A stretch of 64,000 nt of DNA from Chlamydoabsidia padenii (lineage: Eukaryota > Mucoromycota > Mucoromycetes > Mucorales > Cunninghamellaceae). The position numbers were made by a program, and so were the translations under genes. The stretch lies in NCBI GenBank assembly GCA_025330725.1, contig JAIWND010000002.1, forward strand, positions 1-64,000, given 5' to 3'. The notes beneath the pieces were generated by a model. The model had not been told where the DNA came from. It saw only the letters and a program-made list of their open reading frames with translations, and ran no database searches. The stretch's first letter is position 1. Every line of letters begins with the position of its first letter. Positions 48,900 through 61,389 of this stretch are shown piece after piece.

Positions 48900-50440
48900 A
48901 CAAACTGCGCTATTATTAAGGACATTGCGGTGAACTTTGGCTTTAAAGAACATGGTTTAACTGGGACATGTCAAACAACTCATCAGAATCATCAAGGTAA
49001 GTCAAATTAGTAGTAACATTCCAGCTATACTGATTTTCTTTCTTTCAGAATATGCAAAGTCGCTAGGTAGATTGAATAGACGGGCTAAAGGAAAGGCGTG
49101 CTACCTCGATTGAAGTCTCTGGCCATAATGGAACAAGAAGCTTACAATACGAACTCCGAAGAAATCAGTGCAACAGGGCTGTTGGAATCATTGAACCATG
49201 GTCAACGGGTGGCCTACGACGGAATCATACAAGCTACTGATGGATCAAGAAAAAATGGTAGCCTCTTTTTTGTATATGGTTCTGGTGGTACTAGTAAATC
49301 TTTACTCTTCAAGACACTCCTAGCAAAAATCGAGAGCAAAGGGAAAATAGCACTACCTGTCGCCTCATCTGTAATTGCTGCCATCTTATTGCCTTGGGGA
49401 CGTACTGCCTACAGTTGGTTTAAAACCCCAATCAAAAAGGAACCTATAATGTCTTTCCATGCCAACCTTAGTAGCTCACTTGCTCATCTCATCAAGGAAT
49501 CATCACTTATTATCTGGGACGAAACTGTCGTGTCAAGCCAATATGACTTTGAAGTAGTAGACCGATTGTGCAAAGATATATCATGGGTGCAACTGATCCT
49601 GCCTTGGAAAATCTTCTTTTTGGTGGAAAAGTGGTAATCTTTGGTGGTGAGTTCCATGTGGTCCCCAATGGCACTAAATTGGATATCACCGGTGATTGTA
49701 TCACTTCTTCGTATATCTGGGAAGGTATCAAGGTGCTGCCACTGGCGGAAAACATGGGGTTACGTGGTGCTGGCCCACAATTTGCCAATTTTACTGCTCA
49801 ACTTCTTGCAATTGGGAACGGGGAACCTCCTTACCATGAAAAGGCACCGCTTAAGCAAGAATGGTTAATGAATTTGGAGGACATCATCGACAAATTATAC
49901 CCTGGTCTCACACTATGTACATCAAAACCCTTCTTTTTACGCCACTCGCACCATCTTCACAACGAAGAATGCACTTGTGGACCGAATCAACGCATAATCA
50001 ACTGACTCTTTTCACGGTGAATCCAACATATACAAATCAATGGACGCCCTCATCAACAGCGACCATCCCTTCAACGACTCTATCAACTATTCTGTGGAAT
50101 CACTTCACTTATTGTATCCGAATAGTATGTCCCGGCCACCTTCTCAACATCAAAGTCGGGATGCCATTGATTATCCTCCGGAATTTCGATGTGGAACATG
50201 GTATTTGTAAGGGGACAAAGGTGTATGTGATCAAACTATTACAACACTCTATTCAAGTACGATCGTTTGGCAACAACGAGGAATTCCTGATCCCAAGAAC
50301 TCACTTTAAAAGCAATCCATCTAAATACCCGTTTACCCTGTGTCACCGACAATTGCCTGTCCGCCCTGCCTTTGCCATGAAATGAAAAGCTTGCCGACAG
50401 GGACAACAATGGCTTGACAGCACTAGAAGGTATTGATGGA
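48900..50440 (+). pseudogene. Decayed PIF1-type helicase (Helitron or PIF1-like family)
   Basis: Plus-strand frames together resemble the C-terminal helicase of Helitron RepHel or the large PIF1-like families. Pieces in order: DIAVNFGF; LNHGQRVAYDGII; Walker A FVYGSGGTSKSLL (normally GxGGTGKT); VASSVIAAILLPWGRTAYS; Walker B LIIWDE; VVIFGGEFHVVPNG; ALVDRINA and SMDALINSD; NIKVGMPLIILRNFD..GICKGTKVYV; and LPVRPAFAM, where the SQGQT end is lost. Visible lesions are frame changes near 49580, 49900 and 50110, a stop near 50005 and the loss of the last helicase motif. No Rep or zinc-finger part is visible, so the parent element cannot be fixed. Confidence 0.75.
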
Positions 50441-50703
50441 GCAACACAACAGATGACTGACTATTTGAATACCTCGACGAAGTAAATCTTCCTGGTATGT
50501 CTTGACTATTCTGGTCTGACAACTAAAAGTGCTGTTCAGGAAAATTGAATGACAAAGCTGAAGACATTGCACTTCGGACTTTTTTTTTTATAGGCAACAT
50601 GCCATTTATTGTGTTACGGGAAGAATAAGAACAGACCTGGTGGAGCGTCCCTTTTCCTAATTTGGTTGAAAGAAAGCGAGCAAGAGGAGATAAAGTGATA
50701 TTA

Positions 50704-50715
50704 TTTCAAATCCCG
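50704..50715 (+). promoter_or_regulatory. TTTCAAATCCCG upstream motif of the dehydrogenase gene
   Basis: About 78 bp before the ATG at 50793; followed by CCGGGG. Confidence 0.45.
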
Positions 50716-50792
50716 TCCGGGGTGGTTTATTACTTCAGGAACACAAAAAAGAAACACTTCTCTTTTACTTCCGCGCTTCACTCTTTACTCTC

Positions 50793-51938
50793 ATGGAAAA
50801 CTACGTTGTTATTATTACTGGTGCAAACTCATCTTCAGGTATTGGGTAAGTAAATAAGAGCGTGATAAAAGTAAAGGAACCCAATAAACTAATTATGAAT
50901 GGACTTTTTATTAGATGGGCCACTGCTTTGGAAATGGCGAAAAAGCAACCCAAGGCTATTTATGTAACCGACATTCGTGATGACCAACTTGCTGTATTGG
51001 CCAAAAAACTTCAAGATGACTACAATGTGGATGGGATTGCAAGAAAGGTAGATGCTTCATCTGAAGACGATGTCAAGTCTGTGGTCGACGAAGCTTTAGC
51101 CACCTATGGTCGCCTGGATGTCTTTTTTGCCAACGCCGGGATTTGCACACTGGGTCGTCTCGATAATGAAACAAAGGCAGACTTTTTGAAAATAATAGAA
51201 GTCAATACTTGGAGGTAAGTTGATATAAATACATGTATTGGGGTGAACTCGAACTTTTTACCTCCTTTTTTTTTTTTTTGAAACAGTGTCTTTGCTGCTA
51301 TTCAACAAGCTTCTGTGGCTATGGAAAAAACATCAGAAACCAAACTATCAAGTGGGGGATCGATTATTGCTAATGCTTCCAGTAAGTTGAACCCCTCACA
51401 AAGAATGACACGCTAATACTAATCTTTTTCTTTTTCTAGTTGCTGGTATTCGATCAGGTGCTGGACCCATTTCCTACTCTGCATCCAAAGCTGCGTAAGT
51501 AACTATTTAGTCCACCTCTCTTGATTAATGATACTTTAGACTTACTCTTCTATTCGGTTTATAGTGTTATTAGTCTCGTGCAATCTGCTGCTTGGAGACT
51601 CAAGGGCAAGAACATCCGGGTGAATACTGTTTGTCCTGGTTTTATTGCTACCGATTTGACTGTTCCTGCCATCAATGCACTCAATAGTATGAATCCCCAA
51701 GCAACTCTTGATCAAAACCCATTGGAACGGTTTGGTGAACCTAAAGAAGTAAGTCAGGATGGAGCGTCAAGGATGCTTTTACTATATATACTAATCATCT
51801 TTTTTTCTTATTTAGATCGCTACTACTGTCACTTTCTTGGCATCCTCCGAATCATCTTTCATTAATGGTCAAGATATCAGAATTGATGGTGGATTTGGTC
51901 GCGCCTATCGACATGTCCCTCTTTTTGGTGATGCTTAA
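50793..51938 (+). CDS. Short-chain dehydrogenase/reductase
   Basis: A classical SDR using NAD(P). Six exons (50793-50845, 50915-51214, 51287-51381, 51440-51494, 51565-51748, 51816-51938) encode 269 residues. The cofactor motif is TGANSSSGIG (TGxxxGxG-type, split over intron 1), followed by the acidic residue in YVTDIRDD (suggesting NAD), DASSEDD, FFANAGI and the active-site Ser in SIIANAS. YSASKAA carries the Tyr and Lys pair, then VNTVCPGFIATDLT. The C-terminus is the usual GQDIRIDGGFG. All catalytic residues are present. The substrate is unknown; it could act on alcohols or keto groups of small metabolites. Upstream is TTTCAAATCCCG at 78 bp. Confidence 0.93.
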
Positions 51939-52132
51939 TTAAAAATAATAGTCCCAGTTTATCATTGTATCAACATTGTATTAATATAATAGTCCTTTAT
52001 ATATCAAATCAATAATAAAAAAACCAACAATCAACCAATTGTCCTTCTTCTGTTTATTTACAAGTGTTGAACGATCGCTTCTGTCATAATGATAAAGACA
52101 TTACAATCAAAAATATAGATGAATCAAATTGT

Positions 52133-52156
52133 GAGTGTGTGTGTGTGTGTGTGTGT
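52133..52156 (+). repeat. GT dinucleotide repeat
   Basis: About twelve GT units in the spacer between the convergent dehydrogenase and SmF genes. Confidence 0.85.
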
Positions 52157-52208
52157 AGAGGTGGGGATGGGGTACTATGATCTACGGGTAGAGAGGATTC
52201 TATTCTAA

Positions 52209-52661
52209 TCATTCCATTTGTGTATCTTCATCAGCACCGCGAATGTAAAGGACATTGTTACATCTACCAATAGAGTATATGGTTAGTTAGTTGTCTATTC
52301 TTCTTTTGTTCTGACTTTTTATTACCTGATCAAGACTTCACCAAGAGTACCAACAGAAACACCTTCTTGGAATTCTTCAGTGTTTTGAAGCTACAGATCA
52401 AAACAAAAGAAAGAAAGGTGTGTTAATACATTGATGACAGTATCGTTTATCTTCAATTTTACCTGTAAGTTCATGTAAGCATCAACAGATGTGAGGTAGC
52501 CCTTGTATTCGTTACCCCACTTTAACTTTACAGAAACAGCTTTTCCAGTTAAATCATTAAGGAAGGGCTTAGGGTTGACGGGAACAAACTATATTCAAAG
52601 CAAGTACATGCTATTAGTATCCAATGACTTTGTTCTTTTTCAATATACTTACAGCTGACAT
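52209..52661 (-). CDS. Small nuclear ribonucleoprotein SmF
   Basis: One of the seven Sm proteins that form a ring on spliceosomal snRNAs. Four exons (52661-52653, 52588-52463, 52390-52326, 52263-52209) encode 84 residues. The Sm1 motif region [24 protein letters not shown] and the Sm2 motif [16 protein letters not shown] are clear, and the start [13 protein letters not shown] is diagnostic of SmF. The first exon encodes only Met-Ser-Ala. It is divergent from the NSUN5-like gene, with TTTAACCCCG 90 bp upstream. Confidence 0.96.
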
Positions 52662-53066
52662 TATCGAGTGGGAAGTTTGGTAAAGAGAAGGCGAAAAAAA
52701 AAAAAAAAAAAATTGGCGCGGGCCCAAAAAAAAAACATAACATTTTATAGATTTAACCCCGCAGTGACGACTTTTGGAGGTTTACCTTTGACAGTATCCT
52801 GACTAAGTGTACAAAGACATTTTTTAAAGGCATAGAAAATAAAATGATCAATAGCTTTTAAATAATTCTTACTCATATTGAATTGTTTACTGACTAGTCT
52901 GATTTTGATACTTCAAAGGTATGTATATATCTACTGGGAATAGTTCCTGAGGATTCTCTTGATTAAGTTAATGTATTTTAAACCCAGACACTGAAATTTC
53001 GAAAAAAAAAAAAAAAAAAACTTTTGAATCTCTCTTCCCCACTTTGATCTAATCTTGCTTTCCCAA
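52662..53066. promoter_or_regulatory. Shared divergent promoter of SmF and NSUN5-like genes
   Basis: 405 bp between two start codons. TTTAACCCCG lies at 52752-52761 (90 bp from SmF) and a weaker TTTAAACCCAG near 52977 (90 bp from the other start). Poly-A and AT-rich stretches fill the rest. Confidence 0.5.
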
Positions 53067-55179
53067 ATGAACTTTTACCAACACGCAGGTCAAATCATCG
53101 ATAAACTTGGACGACATGAAGGTACTATTAAAGGTTTAGTGCTTGGCGATCCAAAGGTGCAAGACAAGAAGAAAATGTATGCTCTTGTCTGTGAAACTTT
53201 AAAGTGTAAGTAGACCATAACCGTCGGTATGTATGATATTGTATTAACCAACTCTTCTTTTGAATATAGATAAACATGTATTAAACGAAATCATTGATAC
53301 CACCAATCTTTGTGTGATTGAAAAGAAGGTAATGAATGACTGTACAGTATAATGAATGTGTGGGCTCTCTTTTAACTCTATCTTTTTGTTATAGTTGAAG
53401 CGCTCCCTCGCCCTGGTATTACTCCATGACCTTTTATTCACCAAACGTGGTATCCCAGTCAACAGTAAGGCTCCTTTAAAACAATGTATCACAAGACACC
53501 AAGCACGACTTAAAGCGGAACTGGTCAAGATCAAGATCAAAAAGGGCGTTACTACCAATACAGACCTTCTTAGCCAAAAGTCAAAAGATGCCTGTAAGTA
53601 TGACAAAATAGGAAATGCTGTCAATTCATAACTAACACATGTTACATGTCTAGTACATATTCCTCGATACGTTCGGGTAAATGAACACAAATCAACAGTC
53701 CAAGACATGATCAAGTGTTTCCAAAACGAAGGATATACTTTTGTTGATACACCGGAAGACTTGAGAACTTTGGGGTAAGTAATATATTGAAACAAAGAAT
53801 GATTCTTGTTACTAATCACTCTTCATACTAGACTCAAGTCTTTCTGTAAAGATGCCCATTTGAATGATGTGCTTGTCTTTCCACCAAAAACAGATCTACA
53901 TATTCATCCCAAATATGTGGCTGGCGATATCATCCTTCAGGTACACACACATACAACATATGCAATAATGATAACTTGTTTATGCTAATCTCTTTGTTTT
54001 TTTTTTATGATATATAGGATAAAGCTTCTTGTTTTCCTGCTCATGTTGCTCAAATACCTATCAATGTCCATGCTATTGATGCTTGTGCTGCTCCTGGAAA
54101 CAAGACGTCTCACTTATCTGCATTGATGAAGAACACTGGACGTATCTGGGCATTCGATCTTGATCAACGTCGATTACAAACACTAAAGAAACTGACAACA
54201 AAGGCCGGATGTAGAAGTAAGTATGTTATCATGTCAAACTATATATAATCATACACTCATATCTGACCCTCCCCCCTTTTATATATATAGATATCGAAGC
54301 TATCCATGGCTCTTTTTTGGAAACTGATCCTCTGGATTCGATGTATTCCAAGGTAGAATACCTCTTGTTGGATCCTTCTTGCTCAGGATCAGGCATCGTC
54401 AGTCGTTTGGATCATTTGGTAGACGACGACAGCGGTAAGTAATTATATATTAGAATATAAATTGTTTACCAGCTACTAACCACCCATCACTTGTATAGAC
54501 GAACAAGAAAATGCTGATGGTACTATTACTACACGCGAAGAACGACTCCAAAATCTATCTGATTTTCAAATATCCATCATTGAACATGCTCTCAAATGTA
54601 AGTAAACCAAACGCTTTCAACTCATCACATTGGTTAGATACTAACACACAAGTATCACTCTATTCTAGTCCCTAACGCCAAACGAATTGTCTACTCAACA
54701 TGCTCTATACATGCCCTGGAAAATGAAAAGGTGGTGGAAACAATCTTATCTAGGCATCCTGAATTCACTTTGGCGTCTCGGGATACTGTACTACCAACAT
54801 GGAAAAGACGCGGGTTTACAAAAGAAATGGGAAATTTCAAAGGCAAGTTAACATAGGGGGAAGGTCACTTTTAAATAACCGCGTATAGTTAACTCGACTT
54901 TTTTGTATTTTACCTATTATAGGTCATTCCGATTCCGTGGTGCGCACTTTACCTTCCGAAGATTTGACGAACGGGTTTTTTGTGGCATGTTTTGTACGGA
55001 ACACAATGACTTCATCATCAGGGGATATCGCAGCAACAAAGACATCATCACAAGACAACAGTACCTCTTCTTGTACAACAACCAAACGGACAATAACTGA
55101 AATAGACGATCAAAACCTCAACAAGAATAAGAAGAAAAAGAAGAACAACAAGAAACGGAACAAACCCATCACTTTATAG
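53067..55179 (+). CDS. 25S rRNA m5C methyltransferase (Rcm1/NSUN5-like)
   Basis: Transfers a methyl group from SAM to a cytosine of large-subunit rRNA in the nucleolus. About ten exons (53067-53205, 53270-53328, 53395-53593, 53654-53774, 53832-53940, 54019-54216, 54292-54435, 54500-54597, 54668-54843, 54924-55179) encode about 499 residues. The N-terminal helical region is followed by IPRYVRVN, then the SAM loop DACAAPGNKTSHLSAL, motif IV LLDPSCSGSG with one catalytic Cys, and motif VI IVYSTCSIHALENE with the second Cys. These two Cys motifs define the NSUN/RsmB family, and the first order and spacing fit Rcm1/NSUN5. The C-terminus is Lys/Asn-rich, likely a nucleolar localisation tail. Confidence 0.93.
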
Positions 55180-56166
55180 GTGGCTCTTGTCTATAGATAT
55201 GACTTAATATAGATGTTAGTTAGTTTATAGTCAGATCAGATATAGGTCCCTTTTTTTTATTTATCAGATCCGTATAATATATTGATTGTTTAATATTTAA
55301 AACGCCGATTTGAATTGATTGGAAATCTGTTATCAGTCACTGGGGTATGGGTAGTACTTGTGAATGCTCCTCTGTCATTTTGTAAGCAATTATGTAAACG
55401 TAAAAAAGAGGTTTACCTTGGGAAAAAAGAATAATAGTGGTACTTTATGCGGGTAATCAACAGGTTGTTGATCTCAAAATGCAAATAGTAAAAAGGAAAC
55501 ATTGATCTTGTTTGGAAATTGCATCGTCGTCTACTCTTACCATGTGCCTCTGATCTATCGTCGCGTAGTAATATTGGAAAAAAAAAGAACCCAACAAAAA
55601 GGAAACGAGGTTACATGCTTTTTGAGTAACCTTATCAGTTTATGCTCCTTTACTATACTTCTTGAAAAGTCAACTTGAGCTCTCCAACTTGTTGTTTTCT
55701 CTCTCTCTTTCTCTGTTTTGATACGTGATAAAACCCATGCATTAAATGTAAAGGTGGGTCCCACCTGTCAAAATAGACAAATGCAGGACCGAAGGAAATT
55801 TCAAACCTCGACATTCAATCCCCGCTGAGTGCGAAGCAGTGAAAAAAATAGATAAATGCTACAGAGTAGTTGAATTATATCATGTAACACATAGTATAAA
55901 GCAACGGGAAGATATTGTTGTTATATGAGATAGTAATGCCAGTTATTCTTAAAATAGGCGGATAATCTGGCCTTTTTCTCTCTTCATATCCCGCTCGTCC
56001 ACGGCTAATAGAAAGTCATCACTTATCAGATTTTTTTTTAATCAGATCAGATTCTATTGGCCAAACTCAAAAAACGTCTTGTTTTGTATAAAAATCCTTT
56101 TTTCTTCCCTTCTCTAGACCCGAGATCTCTCACCTTTTTGTCCTCCCTTTTGTTTTTTTTCATCAC
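55180..56166. other. Intergenic: 3' flank and flavocytochrome promoter
   Basis: TTTCAAACCTCG (55799-55810), AATCCCCGC just after it, and ATATCCCGC (about 55986) are variants of the recurrent motif. No gene is recognised. Confidence 0.45.
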
Positions 56167-58073
56167 ATGAAGCTTAAAACAACCTCGACATACCATATAG
56201 CTGGCTACAGCTATGCCTTCTTTTGGTGGGGCCTTTTCACACTCTATTGTATCGGTCATCAAATCAATCGATGGAGAATCTACCTACATCGGCGAAAACA
56301 ATTAGAGGCCCAAAAGAAAAATCAGCCTATCGACACTGTGTTTGATCCTACCTTGCCCTGGCAAAGATGGTTACGACCTCTGGATCGAGTGGTGGCCATT
56401 CCTTTTGTGACGGAAATGATTGCTATCAAACATATCCTTGGTGTGTCGCTGTTTATTGCCATTAATCTGGTTTGGGTTTTCTTTGCCCCTTTCCAATGGG
56501 ATCCAGAGTACTCTTCTTACTATTTGGAAGCCATTGGCAAGTTTGATCGTCGCGGGGCGTTCATTGGTATGGTCAACTGGGGTTTCGTTTTCATGCTGGC
56601 GTCTCGCAATTCACTTCTTTCTTCCATGTCTGGATTCACCTTTGAACAAATGATTCCTTATCATCGATGGTTGGCTCGTATTGGTCTGTTGGAGTTTATT
56701 CCTCACTTTGTTTGGCGAATGTAAGCAAAGTCGGTATTTAAATAAATATCGGGATTTCAATTTGCTTGGATAATCCTTTTCTCACCCCTCTCTTTTCTTT
56801 TCTTTATAGGATTAAAGGTTATCAAAAAACATATATTGCAGCAGACACTCTCTTTTATGATTTGGAACAAACTTCAGGCACCATTTCCATGCTTGGCTTC
56901 CTTCTCCTCTTTGTGACCTCCTTTGCCTATATCCGACGCCACTTTTTTGAATTCTTCTACTATGCTCATATTATTGGTATCATTGTCGCCATCATCTTTG
57001 CCTGTATCCATGAAGTCATGTGCTTTGTCTACTTTATTCCCGTGGTGATCCTATGGGTGGCTGACCGAGCTTGGCGATCATATCAATCTTGGTACATTCC
57101 CGTCACTCCCATCCACATTAGTCCTGCCGTGGCCAAATCCGACCAACAAGAAGGTATTGTACGTGTGTTGTTCGACCATGACAAACTCGCTCGTCAATAT
57201 CATCCTGGGCAATATGTTTTTGTGGCTATGGCAGAAAAGGGCAAGGCATGGTGTCGCTGGCAATTCGCAAACTGGCATCCAATGACCATCTCTGAAGTGT
57301 TTAGAAACTCCCGTGGTGCTGGCTCTCTGGTGAAATCATCCGGTTCCTCTGTTATCAACGAAACCGTGGAAACAATTGATGAAAAGATGGAAAAAGGCCA
57401 AGAAAAGAAACCGGATCAACTATCAGACAGTTCTTCTCTGGACACGGCTCATTTACGACGACGATGCCTGACCGACAAGGACGATGTTTCCAACATGGTG
57501 GCCTCTTTACATATCAAGGCACTCGGTGGCTTTACTCGAAACTTGCTCACTCATGCTGATCAGAACACTCCTTTACACTTCAAGGTAGATGGTCCCTATG
57601 GCCCACGATTGGAATATCAAGATTACAAGGTGCTTGGTTGTTATGCAGCTGGTATTGGTATCACTCCGGCATTGACCTTGATCAAGGATTGTGTGGAACG
57701 GCGTAGTGCAGGTGTGTCTACCGTGATGACCCATCATATTCAATTGGTGTGGGTGGTGCGGTCTAGTGTGGAAGTGGACGCTTTTGCTGAACAAATCGAT
57801 TACTGGAGGGAACGTGCCAGTACGGCAATTCATCCTTTGACCCTGGACTTGGCCATTTATGTGACTCGGGAACCTTTGGGTGAAGGCAATTTGGCTGGAT
57901 TCGACAAGACGGTGTATGGCTCTCGACCCAAGATTAGCGAATGTATGGATACCATCCCTGAACAACATAGTGTCTTTGTACATGCTTGTGGGTCTGACCA
58001 CTTTATGACGACTGTTGTTAATCAAGCTGTAGCTAGGAAATGGGCTTATCATCATGAAACCTTTGAATTTTAA
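56167..58073 (+). CDS. Ferric reductase/NADPH oxidase-like transmembrane flavocytochrome
   Basis: Passes electrons from NADPH through FAD and two hemes across a membrane, in most relatives to reduce Fe(III)/Cu(II) or oxygen. Two exons (56167-56720, 56810-58073) encode 605 residues. Two HX13H pairs supply heme ligands (HRWLARIGLLEFIPH and HIIGIIVAIIFACIH). HPGQYVFV and WHPMTIS mark the FAD domain, and AAGIGITPAL plus CGSDHFM mark the NADPH domain. Between HPMT and the GGFTRNLL part there is a polar, Ser/Glu/Lys-rich insert of about 75 residues, longer than usual and probably a disordered loop. Whether it is a metal reductase or a NOX cannot be decided; no EF-hands are present. Confidence 0.9.
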
Positions 58074-58119
58074 TATAGCTTATTCCCCTACACACCCTCT
58101 TTATTATAGATACACTTCA

Positions 58120-58149
58120 TTATTTACTCTCTCTCTCTCTCTCTCTCTT
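58120..58149 (+). repeat. CT dinucleotide repeat
   Basis: A run of CT units in the 3' flank of the flavocytochrome gene. Confidence 0.7.
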
Positions 58150-58427
58150 TTTAACTAATAAACTAAATGTATTATCATCATCATCATTTATTTTTTACAG
58201 GTCTGTCCATGATAACCCGTTGTATCGAGCGGTATTTGAAATTGTTGGGTTCCTTTACCCCTAATTTAACACGATCAACACTCAAGCCCTAGTGGTAGAG
58301 TTTGGTCAAGGAGTAGATAACCGGTCCTATCATGATAGGAATACAAACGGGGCACATATGACAAAGGTCAGCAAGGGAAGGGGCGACCTATTGATTTTCC
58401 CAATGCAAAGCACTGTCAGGCGATGTG

Positions 58428-58438
58428 CGGGGTTTGAA
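58428..58438 (-). promoter_or_regulatory. TTCAAACCCCG upstream motif of the FYVE gene
   Basis: A minus-strand exact copy of the motif consensus, 156 bp before the ATG at 58594. Confidence 0.45.
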
Positions 58439-58593
58439 CATATGCAGAAGTAAAAAAGCCGGCCACCCCAATTTTTCATATTCTTTTACTCTTCTTTTCT
58501 TTCTTTTTGACCCTCCTTTGACCCTCCTAACATTGACACTTTTACAACTCTCCTTATACCTTACTGACTAATTTATTTTAAAACAGAAACATT

Positions 58594-61389
58594 ATGCAAA
58601 CTGTTGACGACCATCTTACCTTTCTTCTTCCCAGGCCTATCTGGGTCAACGACATTGATGTATCTCACTGTACTTCTTGTACTTCAGCATTTGGTCATCT
58701 CCGAAGGCGTGTAAGTTGGAAAGAAAGTTATTATGACAAACGTTTTTATTTAACACTCTTGTTTTGTTGTTTTTATTGTTGATTTGTAGCATCACTGTCG
58801 CCATTGGTAAGTAAAAAACAAAAACATAACAAGGAATTGAATAGATGACTAACATTACCTGTTGTAATATATAGTGGGAATATTTATTGTCATGATTGCT
58901 CTTCAAGAAAAGTACCTATACCACAACTGGGATACGGTAATAGGCCGGTGCGGGTGTGTAACGATTGTTTCGAAGTCGCCTATTTGGTGACTTATGCTAT
59001 TGATGAAGATCACGGATTGACAACTCAGGTAAATAAATAAAGAAGAAGGGATGGGATGGCGGAAGGGATTCACTAAACTTTTGTTACTCTGACTTAGATC
59101 CATGGTGCTCGGGGTTTACTTGAATTGACTGAAAAGGGCGAAGGTAATATAAAAAGCTGTCAACCGGGAAATCATCTAGATAGGCATTGACGATAAGCTA
59201 CTTTTCTTTTTTTTTTTTTTTTTTTTTCTTTTTTGTGCTTAGAAAAGGATCTTCATAACATGGTAGCCTATGGTGGTATTGACGCTCTTATATGGCTCTG
59301 TCGGACATCTACCAATACTGAAATTCACCATCTCCTAACTACGAACCTAGCAATGCTTGCTGAAAAAGGTAAATAGACTACTTGCATAAACTGTGCGAAT
59401 ATGACTCATCTTTTGTTTTTTAATTTTAGAATCCATTCGACCTGTTATCATCACAAAGTGGGCATTACCTCCTTTATTACAACTGCTCCGTTATTATATG
59501 CATAGTAATGGAATCCGCGTCAAGAAACTGCCTTCAGCATCTATAGATTCCAGTACACAATCATCAACATTGGAATCGGTGACAAAGCAACTCTCAATAG
59601 ACGATATTGACTATTATACCGTTCACTTGGAAATTATCATCAATTGCACACATGTCATCTATCAACTGGCAAAAGCAGGTAATAATATATATACATACAC
59701 AGTCAATTTAGTAGGATCATTGACCTTTTTTTATGATATGATAATAGGTATACTTAGTCAGGAAAATATCATCACGGATGGTGTTTTGGAGACCCTCTTC
59801 TCTTTGGCATTGTATCAAATCGACGATCTGGTGTATTCGGCAAGCAATGATGAAGACACTTCTCCTTCAGAAAAACAACAAGAAAACCTAAAAGTATCTG
59901 AAAAAGGTACTCAAGAACAATGGAAGGAAAGGGAGTCAATAATACAAGGTGTAGCTGCAAAGTCAATATCTTTTATTGGTGCAACAGGTAAATAGAAAAA
60001 GGAAAACATCCGATATCCATGGTAACTAGAAGAGGGATTAACAAACTACTTGACCTTTTCTAGTATCAAATCAAGCAATTATGATTGAACATATCCGAAA
60101 CTCAAACAATCTGTCGTCAACTCTTTTATCTAACAATAATGAAGTCAAAAAATACATTGCAAAAACGGTGGCGTACTTGTCATTGCGAAATGGTAAAACA
60201 TGCTGCATAAAATGGGATCGACTACTAAAAGCTGAGGTGTTTTTATTTTTGTATTCTCGGTATATAGATAAATATAAACCTGTCCTTCTTCGTGGTGGTA
60301 AAGTACGATCACTACTGTCTGTGCTCGTATTACTACCTCAAACGGATCCCAACTTTGATGACTCGGCTGATCTACGTAAATCTGATATTGCTTACTATCT
60401 TTCCTTGTCGGATGAAGAAGATCAAGATAATGTAGGTACTGTCACTTCTGTGCCTGTTGGTAAATCTGATCATGCGCCTTATACCGCTGCTGTTTCACAT
60501 ATATGCTGTGCTTTGGTAAGTTTGATCATTCATAACATAAACAAAAATAATAATTTGACACCTTCTTCCTGTTTAGGCCAACTTTGCTACGAATCGTAAG
60601 TATGCATTTGACATCTCACCGGGAATTCATATCAATCAGTAGGACTCACCTGATTCCACTCTTATTTTTTTTTGTTACGTAGATGAATCACAAGTTATCC
60701 TTATGACTCAGCCTCGATTTTTACATTATATCTGCAATGTACCTTCATTATTCCCGACTCATCTGGAAATACATCGGCATGTGGCACGATGCCTGGCGAA
60801 TTTGGCACTCTATGAAGAAAACAACGACAAGATGCTCATCTCTCCTAATATGCAACAAGACAATTCTTATAATGTGATACCCACTATATTGGCGATGGGA
60901 CAAAGCGCCAGTGCAACAGGTGATATACGACGACACATCATCCGGGCGCTTGACAATTTAAGCTCAAATGGTAAATAATAGATAGAGGGAGGGGAAATAA
61001 CAGGACGTACACTGTTTCTTATATTTTTAGCTCTAGGTGAAAGCAAAACTGGTAGTATAAAGGTGTGGCAATCCGCTTGGCAAGATATTCAGCCACTTAT
61101 TGAAGGAATCATGCATCTCACTAGTGAAGAAGATACTCTCAAACGGGCAAAATCTATCCTAGAACGTTGTCAGCGCTACACTTTATCGAATGAACAAGAA
61201 GAACAAGATTGCCGACAACAAAACGGGGATTCCATGGACAGCAACAGCAACGGCAATACTAACAATGATGATGGCAGCATGGATGATGAAGTACAACATG
61301 ATGACAGCACTGAAACGGATCACCACGAAAATGAGCCATTCAAGACTAGGTCAAATCGGAAAAACAAGAAGAAAAAGAAGACTGCTTAG
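58594..61389 (+). CDS. FYVE-domain protein with armadillo-like helical repeats
   Basis: Binds PtdIns3P on endosomes through FYVE. Twelve exons encode 663 residues: 58594-58710, 58790-58806, 58875-59028, 59098-59143, 59243-59368, 59430-59678, 59748-59987, 60064-60192, 60268-60515, 60577-60595, 60683-60970, 61031-61389. The finger (about residues 17-77) has WVNDIDVSHCTSC, RRRHHCRHCG (basic PtdIns3P patch) and RVCNDCF; eight metal ligands are visible. The central region is helical with Leu-rich repeats resembling armadillo/HEAT units (for example VARCLANLALYEEN and IIRALDNLSSN). The C-terminus is Asn/Asp-rich and ends in a basic KNKKKKKTA. Two exons are very short: 17 nt (58790-58806), which splits the FYVE signature, and 19 nt (60577-60595). 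The partner and role are unknown. Confidence 0.82.
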
